Of a DNA stretch of 60,439 bases, positions 8,035 through 16,248 are shown piece by piece. Within the stretch, counting starts at the first letter, position 1; every line of letters begins with the position of its first letter. The notes beneath the pieces were generated by a model. It was not told where the DNA came from and did not search any database. It saw only the letters and a list, made by a program, of their open reading frames with translations. A program made the translations under genes and the position numbers. Location: the NCBI GenBank assembly GCA_016794345.1, contig JAEUKE010000147.1, forward strand, positions 1 through 60,439, written 5' to 3'. The DNA comes from Myxococcales bacterium. GTDB taxonomy: Bacteria > Myxococcota_A > Polyangia > Polyangiales > Polyangiaceae.

Positions 8035-9342
8035 TCACTCCATCGACGTGAAATACACGCCGGTGAGGCACATCTCGTCCTCCGTGCCCTCACCCCACGA
8101 CACGTTGTTCATCGTTGGGTTGTCCCATGTGCATTTGAGCGAGAGCTTGTCGCCCGGCTGGAGGACGACCGGCTGGAGCAGCTGGTAGGCGCCCTGCCAG
8201 TGGAAGTTGTACTCGGGGATGTCGAGGAGGCACGTCTCCGAGCCATCGGTGTGCTTGACCGACACGCGGCCCGACTGCCCGAGCTTGTGCATGTGCAGGA
8301 AGCTCGAATAGACCATCATCGGCTTGCCGCCGTTCACGAAGGCCGTGGGGTCGGCGCCGAACGAGTGCGTCACGTCGTTCGTGGCCGGAGGGATCTCCAT
8401 CCCGGTGCCGCCGACCCAGGCGACGTTTGTCCACGGCTGCAGGCGCGCCGTCTTGTCGACGGCCGAATCGGTCTTGAGGAGGACCGAGGTCTGGTCGGGC
8501 TGCGGCCCCGACGTGAGCGAGTTGTAGTGGACCTGGACGACGATCTTCGAGCCGGGCTCCACCGGGATACCCGTCCCGTCCGGGTAGTCGTAGCCCTCCG
8601 CGCCCGGCGCCCACGCGCCGAGCCAGCCCGGGTTCTGGAAGCCCGGGCCGCCGAAGCAGGGATAGCCAGGTCCGGGGTCGCTCGCGTCGAGCTCCGCCAC
8701 CGTGTCGACCAGCGATCCCGACGCGACGAACGCGATCACGTGGTGCACGACCGCCGCGTTCCCCGGCTTCACCCCGAGACCGGTCACGTACTCCGTCGCG
8801 GTCCCGGGGTAGTCCATGACGAAGCAGCGGTACTCGTCCGGCTGCTCCACCATGGTGTAGGGCTCGGGCATCGCGATCGTGCGATCCACGCGCGAGAGGG
8901 GCCGGAGGTTGGGCGAGACGAGCGGCGATCCTTCCTCGGCAGGGTCGCCCTCCGCCGCGCCGGCGTCGACCCAGCCCACCAGCGTGCCGATCTGCTCGGC
9001 GGTGAGCGAGCGGTCGTTGTAGTAGCTGTTGCAGGCCGAGTCGGCGGGCCAGGGCGGCATCGTCCCGGCCTCGACCGCGCCGCGAATGGCAGCCGCGTGG
9101 CTGGAGACCTCCTCGAAGGTCGTGAGCGCAAACGGACCGATCCCGCCGGCCACGTGGCAGGTCGCACACTTCGCGTCGATGATCGGCTTCGCGTCCCGGT
9201 AGTAGACGAGCGCCGCGGTCGTCCCCTCGCCACCGGCACCGCCGGCGCCCGTGCCTGCGCCGTCGCTGCCGCAGGCGGTGAGGCCCGAGAGACCGGCCAG
9301 GAGAGAAGAGACGAGGCTGACCAGCGAGACGGTGCGGCGCAT
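8035..9342 (-). CDS. lipoprotein: cytochrome c + copper type II monooxygenase-like (PHM/DBH fold)
   Basis: A 435-residue exported lipoprotein with lipobox LTAC (Cys24) and a Gly-rich linker. A haem-binding CATCH motif (Cys59, Cys62, His63) lies in a short cytochrome c-like domain. The rest matches copper type II ascorbate-dependent monooxygenases such as peptidylglycine alpha-hydroxylating monooxygenase: His200-His201 and His272 for the first copper, and His350, His352 and Met424 for the second, with spacings close to the animal enzymes. The fused haem domain suggests that electrons arrive from a periplasmic cytochrome and not from ascorbate (inference). The substrate is unknown. It is divergent from the TetR gene at 9422. 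Confidence 0.82.
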   Translation of the reverse strand: MRRTVSLVSLVSSLLAGLSGLTACGSDGAGTGAGGAGGEGTTAALVYYRDAKPIIDAKCATCHVAGGIGPFALTTFEEVSSHAAAIRGAVEAGTMPPWPADSACNSYYNDRSLTAEQIGTLVGWVDAGAAEGDPAEEGSPLVSPNLRPLSRVDRTIAMPEPYTMVEQPDEYRCFVMDYPGTATEYVTGLGVKPGNAAVVHHVIAFVASGSLVDTVAELDASDPGPGYPCFGGPGFQNPGWLGAWAPGAEGYDYPDGTGIPVEPGSKIVVQVHYNSLTSGPQPDQTSVLLKTDSAVDKTARLQPWTNVAWVGGTGMEIPPATNDVTHSFGADPTAFVNGGKPMMVYSSFLHMHKLGQSGRVSVKHTDGSETCLLDIPEYNFHWQGAYQLLQPVVLQPGDKLSLKCTWDNPTMNNVSWGEGTEDEMCLTGVYFTSME

Positions 9343-9362
9343 GTTCGTCCATTTGACACCGG

Positions 9363-9399
9363 GCGCAGCCGGAAAGAGAAACGAAAACCTCGGCTGCGC
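9363..9399. promoter_or_regulatory. 9-bp inverted repeat in the divergent promoter region
   Basis: GCGCAGCCG at 9363-9371 is perfectly repeated in reverse at 9391-9399 with a 19-nt spacer. It lies in the 79-nt gap between the monooxygenase start (9342) and the TetR start (9422). Its arm differs from the operator candidate at 9963. It may be an operator or an RNA hairpin. Confidence 0.4.
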
Positions 9400-9421
9400 T
9401 AACGTTCTTCCCGACCGACGG

Positions 9422-9955
9422 ATGGCGAGGACTCGAGAGTTCGACCTGGACCGCGCGACCGACGCGGCCGTGGCGTGTTTCTGGGAGCGCGGCTACGCGG
9501 CGACCTCGGTGCGCGACCTCTGCGCGGCGATGGGCATCCAGCCGGGCAGCTTCTATGCGGCGTTCGGCGGCAAAGAGGCCTGTTTCCGGCGCGCGCTCGA
9601 CCGGTACCTGGAGACGCAGCAGGCGCCTCGCGCTGCGGGGCCGGAGGCGATCGTCGCCTGGTTCCGGGCCATCCTGTCTCCGGCGCGCCGCGGCAAAGGT
9701 TGTCTCCTCGTGAGCTCGGCGGTGGAGCGGCCGAGCCTGGACGAAGAGAGCGCGGCGCTCGTGGGCGACCGCCTGCGCCGCCTGGAGGACTTCTTCGCCC
9801 GCTGCCTCGATGGGCGCGACACCGCGCGTGACGACGCGGCGCTCCTCGGCGGCGCGGTCGTCGCCATCCACGTGCTGGTCCGCGCCGAGGCGCCCCCGGC
9901 TCGCGTCCGGCGCCTCGCCCAGCGCGCGCTCGAGGCGGTCGGCCTCTCGTTGTGA
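9422..9955 (+). CDS. TetR/AcrR family transcriptional regulator
   Basis: A 177-residue regulator. The N-terminal helix-turn-helix is clear (AVACFWERGYAATSVRDLC then GIQPGSFYAAFGGKEA, about residues 14-52), followed by a helical ligand-binding domain. ATG at 9422 is preferred over an in-frame ATG at 9251, which would lie inside the divergent lipoprotein gene. The DUF1304 gene follows 37 nt downstream, with a perfect palindrome between them, so this regulator probably represses that gene (inference). Confidence 0.88.
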   Translation: MARTREFDLDRATDAAVACFWERGYAATSVRDLCAAMGIQPGSFYAAFGGKEACFRRALDRYLETQQAPRAAGPEAIVAWFRAILSPARRGKGCLLVSSAVERPSLDEESAALVGDRLRRLEDFFARCLDGRDTARDDAALLGGAVVAIHVLVRAEAPPARVRRLAQRALEAVGLSL

Positions 9956-9962
9956 GTTGACG

Positions 9963-9986
9963 ATTCTTGTACGTTCGCTCAAGAAT
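9963..9986. promoter_or_regulatory. probable TetR operator (palindrome)
   Basis: ATTCTTG at 9963-9969 and CAAGAAT at 9980-9986 form a perfect 7-bp inverted repeat around a 10-bp centre that is itself partly symmetric. The 24-bp length is typical of TetR-family operators. It sits between the TetR stop (9955) and the DUF1304 start (9993). That position would block initiation or transcription of DUF1304. Confidence 0.6.
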
Positions 9987-9992
9987 GCGCCC

Positions 9993-10340
9993 ATGGTCGG
10001 CTCGGCTCTCACGCTCCTCGTCGCGCTCCTGCACCTCGTGTTCTTCGCGGTCGAGTCGTTCTTGTGGACGACGCCGGCCGTGCGGCGGCGCTTCGGCTTC
10101 ACGGCCGAGCAGGCGGAGGCGACGAAGGTCCTGGCCGCCAACCAGGGCGTCTACAACGGCGCGCTCGCGGCCACGCTCGTCTGGGCGACTCTCGCCTCGG
10201 AGCGAAACGCCGCGATCGCGTTGCTCGCCTTCGTCGTCGTGGTCGGCGTCTACGGCGCCGCGACGGCCAAGCGCACCATCCTCTTCGTGCAGGCGATGCC
10301 GGCCGCGGCCGCGCTGGTGCTCGCGTTGCTCCGCGTCTGA
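9993..10340 (+). CDS. DUF1304 family membrane protein
   Basis: A 115-residue protein made of four hydrophobic helices. It has the family hallmarks LHLVFFAVESFLWTTPAVRRRF at the start, ANQGVYNG in the middle and KRTILFVQAMPAAAAL near the end. DUF1304 proteins are small inner-membrane proteins of unknown function, often found beside TetR-type regulators as here. ATG at 9993 is chosen because it begins directly at the first helix and follows the palindromic operator candidate. A longer in-frame extension overlaps the TetR gene and is not protein-like. Confidence 0.85.
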   Translation: MVGSALTLLVALLHLVFFAVESFLWTTPAVRRRFGFTAEQAEATKVLAANQGVYNGALAATLVWATLASERNAAIALLAFVVVVGVYGAATAKRTILFVQAMPAAAALVLALLRV

Positions 10341-10369
10341 TCGCGGCGCGCGCGATCACGTCGCGCGGC

Positions 10370-10789
10370 TCACTTGCACTTCAGATCGGTGAGCTCGGTC
10401 TGCACCGGATCGCCCTCGGTGCAGCTCGCGGTCACGATGAGGTCGTCGGTCGTCTTCGCGGGGAACGTCTTGCGCTCGCGGCCCTTCGCCTCCACCAGCT
10501 CGGTCGGCGTGCGACAGCGCAGGAGCGCGAAGGCGTCGCAGGTGAGCGGCGCCTCGCAGTCGTTCTTGAGCTTGATTGTGCAGCTGCCTCCGCCGCACTC
10601 CTTGGTGGCGGTCGCGCAGGCTTGCCCGGTCTCCACCGGCTCCGGCCCGGCGGGCTCGGGCGGCGGCTCGGGAGGGGGCGCCACCGCAGAGGCCGAGGCC
10701 TGGGCTTCTTCCGCAGGCGCCGCCCCGGACGCGCAGGCAACGAGGAAAGAGCTCGAGACCAACAAATGAAGGAAGCCCCCGGCGCGCAT
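10370..10789 (-). CDS. small secreted lipoprotein with Cys-rich domain
   Basis: A 139-residue protein with a signal peptide and lipobox LVAC, a Pro/Glu/Ala-rich linker, then a compact domain with regularly placed cysteines (ACATATKECGGGSC, NDCEAPLTC, RCRT, SCTEG, KCK), likely disulphide-bonded at the cell surface. I do not recognise the domain. The ATG at 10789 is chosen because the signal peptide starts there. The gene converges with DUF1304 (29 nt apart). Confidence 0.7.
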   Translation of the reverse strand: MRAGGFLHLLVSSSFLVACASGAAPAEEAQASASAVAPPPEPPPEPAGPEPVETGQACATATKECGGGSCTIKLKNDCEAPLTCDAFALLRCRTPTELVEAKGRERKTFPAKTTDDLIVTASCTEGDPVQTELTDLKCK

Positions 10790-10857
10790 GGGCCGGAGGC
10801 TACACGAGAAGCGCGAGCGACCGGGGACGAAACCTCGGCCGCTCGCTCCGAACGTCA

Positions 10858-12177
10858 TCAGGGGCAGTTCGGGACGTTCGCGCAGTCCGCGCAGGAGCAA
10901 CCCTCTTCGAACTGATCGCAGATGCCGTCGTTCGTGCAGGTCGGGGCCGAGCAATACGGGTCTGCCGCGCACTCGGCGCAGGTGCACGCGTCGGTGATAT
11001 CGCACATCGCGTCGTTGTCGCAGAACCCGCACTGCGCCGTGCCGACGCAGTCGCCGCACGTGCAAGGCTCGCCGCCGACGACGTCGCAGGTCATGTCGGC
11101 GACGCAGCCGTCGCTCACGGCGAGGGTGAGCGTGAAGGGACCGGCGTCCGTGTCGGTGTAGCCATCGACCACGATGGTGACCGGCACCCCGGCCGTAACC
11201 GGGACCTGCCCGACCTCGTTCGTGCCGCCCGCGAACGCGTCCTCGCAGGTGACCTCGGTCGCGGCGTCGCCGCAGGTCGTCTGCACGTAGAAGCCGAGGT
11301 CGACCATGGAGGCGAGCGTGATGCTCAAGAACCCGCTCGTCGCGGGCGTGAAGGTGTAGACGCGCTCGGCCGCGCCGCCGGTCTGGCAGCCGCCCTCGAG
11401 GGTGGTCGTGCCGCCGGTCGTGTTGCCCATGGTCGCACCGATCGCGATGGCGGTGGCGCCGCCGCAAGCCGCCTGGATGCACACCGGATCGTTCGCGCAG
11501 AACGGATCGGCGCAGTCGGTGAGCATGTTGCCGTTGTCATCCATGCCGTTGCCGCAGATCTCGATCTGGCCGGCGCAGCTCGGGTGCGTGAAGCAGTCCG
11601 CGCAGACGCAGCCCTCGTTGAAGGGGTCGCAGGCGCCGTCATTCGTGCAGTTCGCGGCGTTGCTGCAGAACGCGTCGTTCGCGCAGCTCGGGCAGACGCA
11701 GTCGTTGTAGTTGCCCATTCCGTCGTCGCAGGTCGGAATGGCGCAGCCGGCGCACTCGCAGGCGGCGAGATCGGGCGCCGGGCACATCGCCATCGGGTCG
11801 GTCACGTCGACGCAGTTGACCGACGAGCCGCCGCCCGTCCCACCGCCGCCGGTGCCGCTGCCGCCGGTGCCGCTGCCGCCGGTGCCGCTGCCGCTGCCGC
11901 CGGTGCCGCCGCCTTCGCCGCCCATGCCCCCGACGCCCGTGGTCGTGGTGCCCGTGGTCGTGGTGGCCGTCGTGCTGCCGGTCGTCGTGGTGCTGCCCGT
12001 GGTCGTGGTCGACGCGCTCGTCGTCGTGCTCGAGGCCGAGCTCGAGGACTTCGACGAGGTGGTCGACCCGGAGCCGCCGTCCCCGCCTCCGCCCGAGCCT
12101 CCGCCGTCGTCGCCGCAGGCGAACGCAGTGAGACCGAGGAACAAGAGGGTGGTGGAAGTGGCTCGGGTGGTTCTCAC
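10858..12177 (-). CDS. Cys-rich repeat lipoprotein
   Basis: A 439-residue lipoprotein with signal peptide and lipobox AFAC, a very long Ser/Thr then Gly/Ser/Thr linker (about residues 22-115), and then repeated cysteine modules of the type CxNDGxCDxFxEGCxCADCxxxPxC at both ends of a central beta-type domain (about 235-350, ACGGATAIAIG... to TLTLAVSDG). The modules recur at least five times and look like small disulphide-stabilised repeats found in myxobacterial surface proteins. The role is unknown. The linker is encoded by a 15-bp tandem repeat (11846-11890). Confidence 0.78.
   Translation of the reverse strand: MRTTRATSTTLLFLGLTAFACGDDGGGSGGGGDGGSGSTTSSKSSSSASSTTTSASTTTTGSTTTTGSTTATTTTGTTTTGVGGMGGEGGGTGGSGSGTGGSGTGGSGTGGGGTGGGSSVNCVDVTDPMAMCPAPDLAACECAGCAIPTCDDGMGNYNDCVCPSCANDAFCSNAANCTNDGACDPFNEGCVCADCFTHPSCAGQIEICGNGMDDNGNMLTDCADPFCANDPVCIQAACGGATAIAIGATMGNTTGGTTTLEGGCQTGGAAERVYTFTPATSGFLSITLASMVDLGFYVQTTCGDAATEVTCEDAFAGGTNEVGQVPVTAGVPVTIVVDGYTDTDAGPFTLTLAVSDGCVADMTCDVVGGEPCTCGDCVGTAQCGFCDNDAMCDITDACTCAECAADPYCSAPTCTNDGICDQFEEGCSCADCANVPNCP
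11846..11890. repeat. 15-bp tandem repeat, three perfect copies
   Basis: CCGCCGGTGCCGCTG occurs three times in a row at 11846-11860, 11861-11875 and 11876-11890, followed by a degenerate copy. On the minus strand it encodes the Gly-Ser-Gly-Thr-Gly units of the lipoprotein linker. The unit length is a multiple of three, so slippage would change linker length without breaking the frame. Confidence 0.85.
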
Positions 12178-12285
12178 GCGCCGGACCCTACACCAACACC
12201 CCCCCGTTGCAGAGGAACGACGCGCAAAGAGTGCGCGTCACCTCGACGGCAGGATCCGCGACGCACGCACACGCCCGAAATGACG

Positions 12286-12328
12286 AAGTCCCCGAGCGCT
12301 CCAGGTATTCGGAGCACATCGGGGACTT
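12286..12328 (-). terminator. strong hairpin just downstream of tRNA-Ala
   Basis: AAGTCCCCGA (12286-12295) pairs perfectly with TCGGGGACTT (12319-12328), with an inner GCTCC/GGAGC stem (12298-12302 and 12311-12315). On the minus strand it begins five bases after the mature tRNA 3' end. No T-run follows, so it may terminate in a Rho-independent-like way or protect or mark the 3' end for processing. Confidence 0.6.
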
Positions 12329-12333
12329 TGGGG

Positions 12334-12406
12334 TGGACCTGATCGGGATCGAACCGATGACCTCTAGAGTGCGATTCTAGCGCTCTCCCAGCTGAGCTAC
12401 AGGCCC
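12334..12406 (-). tRNA. tRNA-Ala (anticodon CGC)
   Basis: A 73-nt cloverleaf read on the minus strand. The acceptor stem is GGGCCTG/CAGGTCC and includes the G3-U70 wobble pair, the main alanine identity element. The D-arm is GCTC/GAGC, the anticodon stem CTAGA/TCTAG with loop ATCGCAC (anticodon CGC), and the T-arm ATCGG/CCGAT with loop TTCGATC. The discriminator is A. The next bases are CCC, so the 3' CCA is not encoded and must be added enzymatically. Confidence 0.95.
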
Positions 12407-12540
12407 GTGTGTTGCGGGACGGCTTGTCTACCTCTTGGCCCATGTGCGTCAAGAGTTTTTGTAAGCGGCAGCCTCAAGACCGACGCGGAGCCAGCCTCTC
12501 GCCTGACCGTCGGCGGCCGTGGTGGTAGGTTGCGGCACCC

Positions 12541-14217
12541 ATGTCCAACGAGGCACCGAAGGGGGATTTCATTCGGCAGATCGTGCAGGAGGACCGCGCG
12601 AGCGGGAAGCGCGGGGGCCGGGTGCAGACCCGCTTCCCGCCCGAGCCGAACGGCTTCCTCCACATCGGCCACGCGAAGAGCATCTGCCTGAACTTCGGCA
12701 TCGCGCGCGAGAACCAGGCCCGCTGTTTCCTCCGGTTCGACGACACGAACCCGGCGACGGAGGAGGAGCTCTTCATCCGCAGCATCGAGGAGGACGTGCA
12801 GTGGCTCGGCTTCGACTGGGGCGAGGACCTGCGGTTCGCGTCCGACTACTTCGAGCAGATCTACCAGTACGCCGAGATGCTCATCGAGAAGGGCCTCGCG
12901 TACGTCTGCGAGCTCGACGCCGAGCAGATCCGCGAAGCGCGCGGCGTGCCGGGCCGCCCCGGGACGAACAGCCCGTGGCGTGATCGCCCCGCCGCCGAGA
13001 ACCTCGACCTCTTCCGCCGCATGCGCGCGGGCGAGTTCCCCGACGGCTCGCGGACGCTGCGCGCGAAGATCGACATGGCGTCGCCCAACTTCAACCTGCG
13101 CGACCCGGTCCTCTACCGCATCAAACGCGACCCGCACCCGAAGACGGGCACGAAGTGGTGCATCTACCCGATGTACGACTACGCGCACGCCCTCTCCGAC
13201 GCGATCGAGGGCACCACGCACTCGATCTGCACGCTCGAGTTCGAAGATCACCGCCCGCTCTACGACTGGTGTGTGGAGGCCATCGGCGCCAAGGACGCAC
13301 CGCAGCAGATCGAGTTCGCGCGCGGCGAGGTCACCTTCATGGTGACCAGCAAGCGCAAGCTGAAGGAGCTCGTCGAGACGAAGGTGGTCGCCAGCTGGGA
13401 CGACCCGCGCATGCCGACGATCGCGGGGCTCCGCAAGCGCGGCGTGCCGGCGGCCGCGCTGCGCGCCTTCTGGGAGCAGATCGGCGTCGCGAAGAACGCG
13501 CAGACGATCGAGATCGAGCTCTTCGAGCACCACGTGCGCGATGAGCTCGACCGGACGGCGCCGCGCGCCATGGTCGTCGTCGATCCGATCAAGATCACCA
13601 TCGAGGACTGGCCCGCCGATCGGGTCGAGTGGGCCACGGCGCCGCGGCACCCGAACGACCCCAGCATGGGCACGCGCAAGATCCCGATCACCCGCGAGGT
13701 CGTGATCGACCGCGCCGACTTCATGATGGACCCGCCCAAGAAGTTCTTCCGCCTCGGCCCCGGCCGCGAGGTGCGGCTGCGCTACGGGCCGATCATCAAG
13801 TGTGAGCGGGTCGTCACGAACGACGCGGGCGAGCCGGTCGAGATCTTCTGCTCCCACGATCCGCAGAGCCTCGACCCGAACGCCGAGCAGCGGAAGGTGA
13901 AGGGCGTCGTGCACTGGGTGTCGACCGGCCACGCCGTCCCGGTGGAGGCGCGGCTCTACGACCGGCTCTTCACCACCGCGGAGCCGGCCAACGTCCCCGA
14001 GGGCGAGGACTGGCGGAAGAACATCAACACGAAGTCGCTCGAGGTCGCGAGCGGCGCGCTCGGCGAGTCTTCCTTGAAGGACGCGCGAGCCGGAGACCGG
14101 TTCCAGCTCGAGCGCGTGGGCTACTTCGTGGTCGACTCGACCGGCGACAAGCTCGTCATGAACCGCACCGTGGGCCTGCGCGACTCGTACGCCAAGGCGC
14201 AGAACAAAGAGGGCTGA
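12541..14217 (+). CDS. glnS: glutamine--tRNA ligase
   Basis: A 558-residue class I aminoacyl-tRNA synthetase that charges tRNA-Gln in the cytoplasm. It shows the HIGH motif in PPEPNGFLHIGHAKS (41-44), FDDTNP, the KMSKS-equivalent VTSKRK (268-273) and a C-terminal beta-barrel anticodon-binding region including WATAPRHP and GREVRLRYGPIIKCE. Its length matches the E. coli type (about 554). No YqeY-type extension is present. The ATG is followed by a normal N-terminus (GDFIRQIVQEDR). The gene is monocistronic, divergent from the tRNA-Ala gene. Confidence 0.96.
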   Translation: MSNEAPKGDFIRQIVQEDRASGKRGGRVQTRFPPEPNGFLHIGHAKSICLNFGIARENQARCFLRFDDTNPATEEELFIRSIEEDVQWLGFDWGEDLRFASDYFEQIYQYAEMLIEKGLAYVCELDAEQIREARGVPGRPGTNSPWRDRPAAENLDLFRRMRAGEFPDGSRTLRAKIDMASPNFNLRDPVLYRIKRDPHPKTGTKWCIYPMYDYAHALSDAIEGTTHSICTLEFEDHRPLYDWCVEAIGAKDAPQQIEFARGEVTFMVTSKRKLKELVETKVVASWDDPRMPTIAGLRKRGVPAAALRAFWEQIGVAKNAQTIEIELFEHHVRDELDRTAPRAMVVVDPIKITIEDWPADRVEWATAPRHPNDPSMGTRKIPITREVVIDRADFMMDPPKKFFRLGPGREVRLRYGPIIKCERVVTNDAGEPVEIFCSHDPQSLDPNAEQRKVKGVVHWVSTGHAVPVEARLYDRLFTTAEPANVPEGEDWRKNINTKSLEVASGALGESSLKDARAGDRFQLERVGYFVVDSTGDKLVMNRTVGLRDSYAKAQNKEG

Positions 14218-14411
14218 GCGCCTCCCGGAGGCTCGGCCTCGAGGCTCGGCGCCAGCGGATCGATCGAGGTGGTGCGGGAGCGGCCCAGGGCCCTCCCGCG
14301 CCCCAGCACTTCGTGTGCAAAACGGCATAGCACACGCTCCTATCGGCGGATTTTTCCATGGTGCGACACTGTGCGCACGACGCTGGCAAAGAGCTTGCTG
14401 TGCCGACCCCC

Positions 14412-15542
14412 ATGCGCTCCGCCTCCCTTACCCTTTCGTCGCTGCTCGGCCTCTTGCTCCTCGCGGCCGCCGCGTGTGCGCCCGAGTCGGCGACCACGGG
14501 CGGCGCTGGCGGTGACGACGACGGCTCGAGCGGGAGCGGCAAGGGCAGCGGCTCGGACGGCTCCGGAGCCGGGAGCGGCACCGGCTTCGGCGACGGCGCG
14601 ACGAACAGCACGGGCTCCTTGATGGAGTGTGCGAGCGAGTCCATCGAGGCCGAGCTCGCGCCGCTGACGATGTTCATCACCTTCGACAAGTCCGGGTCGA
14701 TGGATGACAACAACAAGTGGGACAACGCCACGAACGCGCTCAAGGCGTTCTTTGGGGACCCGACGGCAGCCGATCTCGAGGTCGCGCTCCGCTTCTTCCC
14801 GCAGGGCGGCTGCAGCGAGAACCAGTGCGACGTGAGCGCGTGCGCGACGCCGCAGGTCGGTGTCGGCGCGCTCACGGTCGATCCTGCTCCGATGGACACG
14901 CAGGAGCAGGCGCTCGTCAGCGCGATCAACAGCACGAGCCCAGGCGGCGCGACGCCCATCTCGGCCGCGCTCGAGGGCGGGATCCAGTGGAGCACGCAGT
15001 ACCTCCAGCAGAACCCCGATCACAAAGTCGTCGTCATCCTCGTGACGGACGGCGAGCCGAACGGCTGCCAGGAGAACATCGGCGCCATCGCCAACATCGC
15101 CGCCGCCGGTCTCCTGCAGAACGTCTTCACGTACACCGTGGGCCTGCAGGGCTCGAACGAGGGGCAGCTCAACCAGATCGCCCAGGCGGGCGGCGGCTCG
15201 GGCTTCTTCATCGGCAACGGCAACGCCGAGGCCGAGCTCCTCGCGGCGCTCCAGGCCATCCGCGGGGAGGCGCTCGCGTGTGAGATCGACATCCCCGAGC
15301 CCACGATGGGCACCTTCAACCCGGAGCTCGTGAACGTGGAGTACACGCCGGGCGGCGGCAGCCCGCAGACGATCGGCAAGGTCGCGAGCGAGGCGGCCTG
15401 CACCGCGTCCGGCGGCTGGTACTACGACGACCCCGCGGACCCGCAGACGATCCTGCTCTGCCCGTCGTCGTGCGACACGGCCAAGGCCGACGCCGACGGG
15501 ACGCTCAAGGTGGTGTTGGGCTGCGAGAGCGTCCCCGGCTGA
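14412..15542 (+). CDS. von Willebrand factor A domain lipoprotein
   Basis: A 376-residue exported lipoprotein with lipobox AAAC after a hydrophobic signal, a Gly/Ser/Asp linker, then a vWA domain with MIDAS motif DKSGSM (metal-binding D-x-S-x-S), a conserved GGATPIS threonine loop and VVVILVTDGEPNGC. A C-terminal region (ACEIDIPEP onwards) contains cysteines and a KVVLGCESV ending. vWA lipoproteins usually mediate protein contacts at the cell surface. ATG at 14412 is chosen because it begins the signal peptide; an in-frame ATG at 14358 would add 18 polar residues. It converges on ppa, 2 nt apart. Confidence 0.83.
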   Translation: MRSASLTLSSLLGLLLLAAAACAPESATTGGAGGDDDGSSGSGKGSGSDGSGAGSGTGFGDGATNSTGSLMECASESIEAELAPLTMFITFDKSGSMDDNNKWDNATNALKAFFGDPTAADLEVALRFFPQGGCSENQCDVSACATPQVGVGALTVDPAPMDTQEQALVSAINSTSPGGATPISAALEGGIQWSTQYLQQNPDHKVVVILVTDGEPNGCQENIGAIANIAAAGLLQNVFTYTVGLQGSNEGQLNQIAQAGGGSGFFIGNGNAEAELLAALQAIRGEALACEIDIPEPTMGTFNPELVNVEYTPGGGSPQTIGKVASEAACTASGGWYYDDPADPQTILLCPSSCDTAKADADGTLKVVLGCESVPG

Positions 15543-15544
15543 CG

Positions 15545-16093
15545 CTACTTGGCGAGCCCGGCCTTCGAGGCCTGCATGGCTCGGTAGCCCTCGGCGGCCT
15601 GGGCGATGACCTTCACCGCGCGGGCCTGGTTGTAGAGCTCGTCGACCTCGCTCATCTTGCCTTCGAGCGACTTGTAGTCCTCGAAGAACCGGCGCAGCTC
15701 CCGGAGGAGGTGCGGCGGGAGCTCCGTCGTCGCCTGGTAGTGGCTGAAGGCCGGGTCGTCGATCGCGACAGCGACGATCTTGTCATCTTCGCCCTTGTCG
15801 TCGCGCATGCGGAACCCGCCGATGGCGCGGGCCCGCACGATGGTCAGGGGGGCGACCGGGAACTGCATGAGGACGAGCACGTCGAGGGGGTCGCCGTCGT
15901 CCGCGTGGGTCCGCGGGATGAAGCCGTAGTTGCAGGGGTAGTGGACCGAGGAATAGAGGACGCGGTCCAGCATCAGGAGGCCGGTCTTCTTGTCGATCTC
16001 GTACTTGAGCTTCGACCCGGCGGGGATCTCGACCACCGTGGGGAAAGAGTCTTCGAGGTTCTCCGGCAGGTCGACGTCGTGCAGGGGGTGCAT
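15545..16093 (-). CDS. ppa: inorganic pyrophosphatase (family I)
   Basis: A 182-residue soluble cytoplasmic enzyme that hydrolyses pyrophosphate to two phosphates and so drives biosynthetic reactions. The family I signature DGDPLDVL is at residues 66-73, with the metal-binding aspartates present. Other conserved pieces are KYEIDKKTG (30-38), SSVHYPCNYGFIPRT (48-62) and the late DDKIVAV/FFEDYK segments. Length is normal for bacterial enzymes. Confidence 0.96.
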   Translation of the reverse strand: MHPLHDVDLPENLEDSFPTVVEIPAGSKLKYEIDKKTGLLMLDRVLYSSVHYPCNYGFIPRTHADDGDPLDVLVLMQFPVAPLTIVRARAIGGFRMRDDKGEDDKIVAVAIDDPAFSHYQATTELPPHLLRELRRFFEDYKSLEGKMSEVDELYNQARAVKVIAQAAEGYRAMQASKAGLAK

Positions 16094-16248
16094 GGCCGGG
16101 GCATCAAACGGCGGGGGCGCCCGGCCGGCAAGGGCGTAGTGCCGGCGCGGCCAGGCGCCGAAAGCGCGATCAATTTGCGCTCATGCGACCATGACCTGAA
16201 TGACCGGCCCCGGAACAGCATCCGTGGGTCGCAAGCGAGGACAATACC

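Noticed and set aside
14220..14232. Short GC-rich palindrome after glnS as a terminator
   Set aside because: Its effective stem is only four pairs with no T-run, so it cannot be supported.
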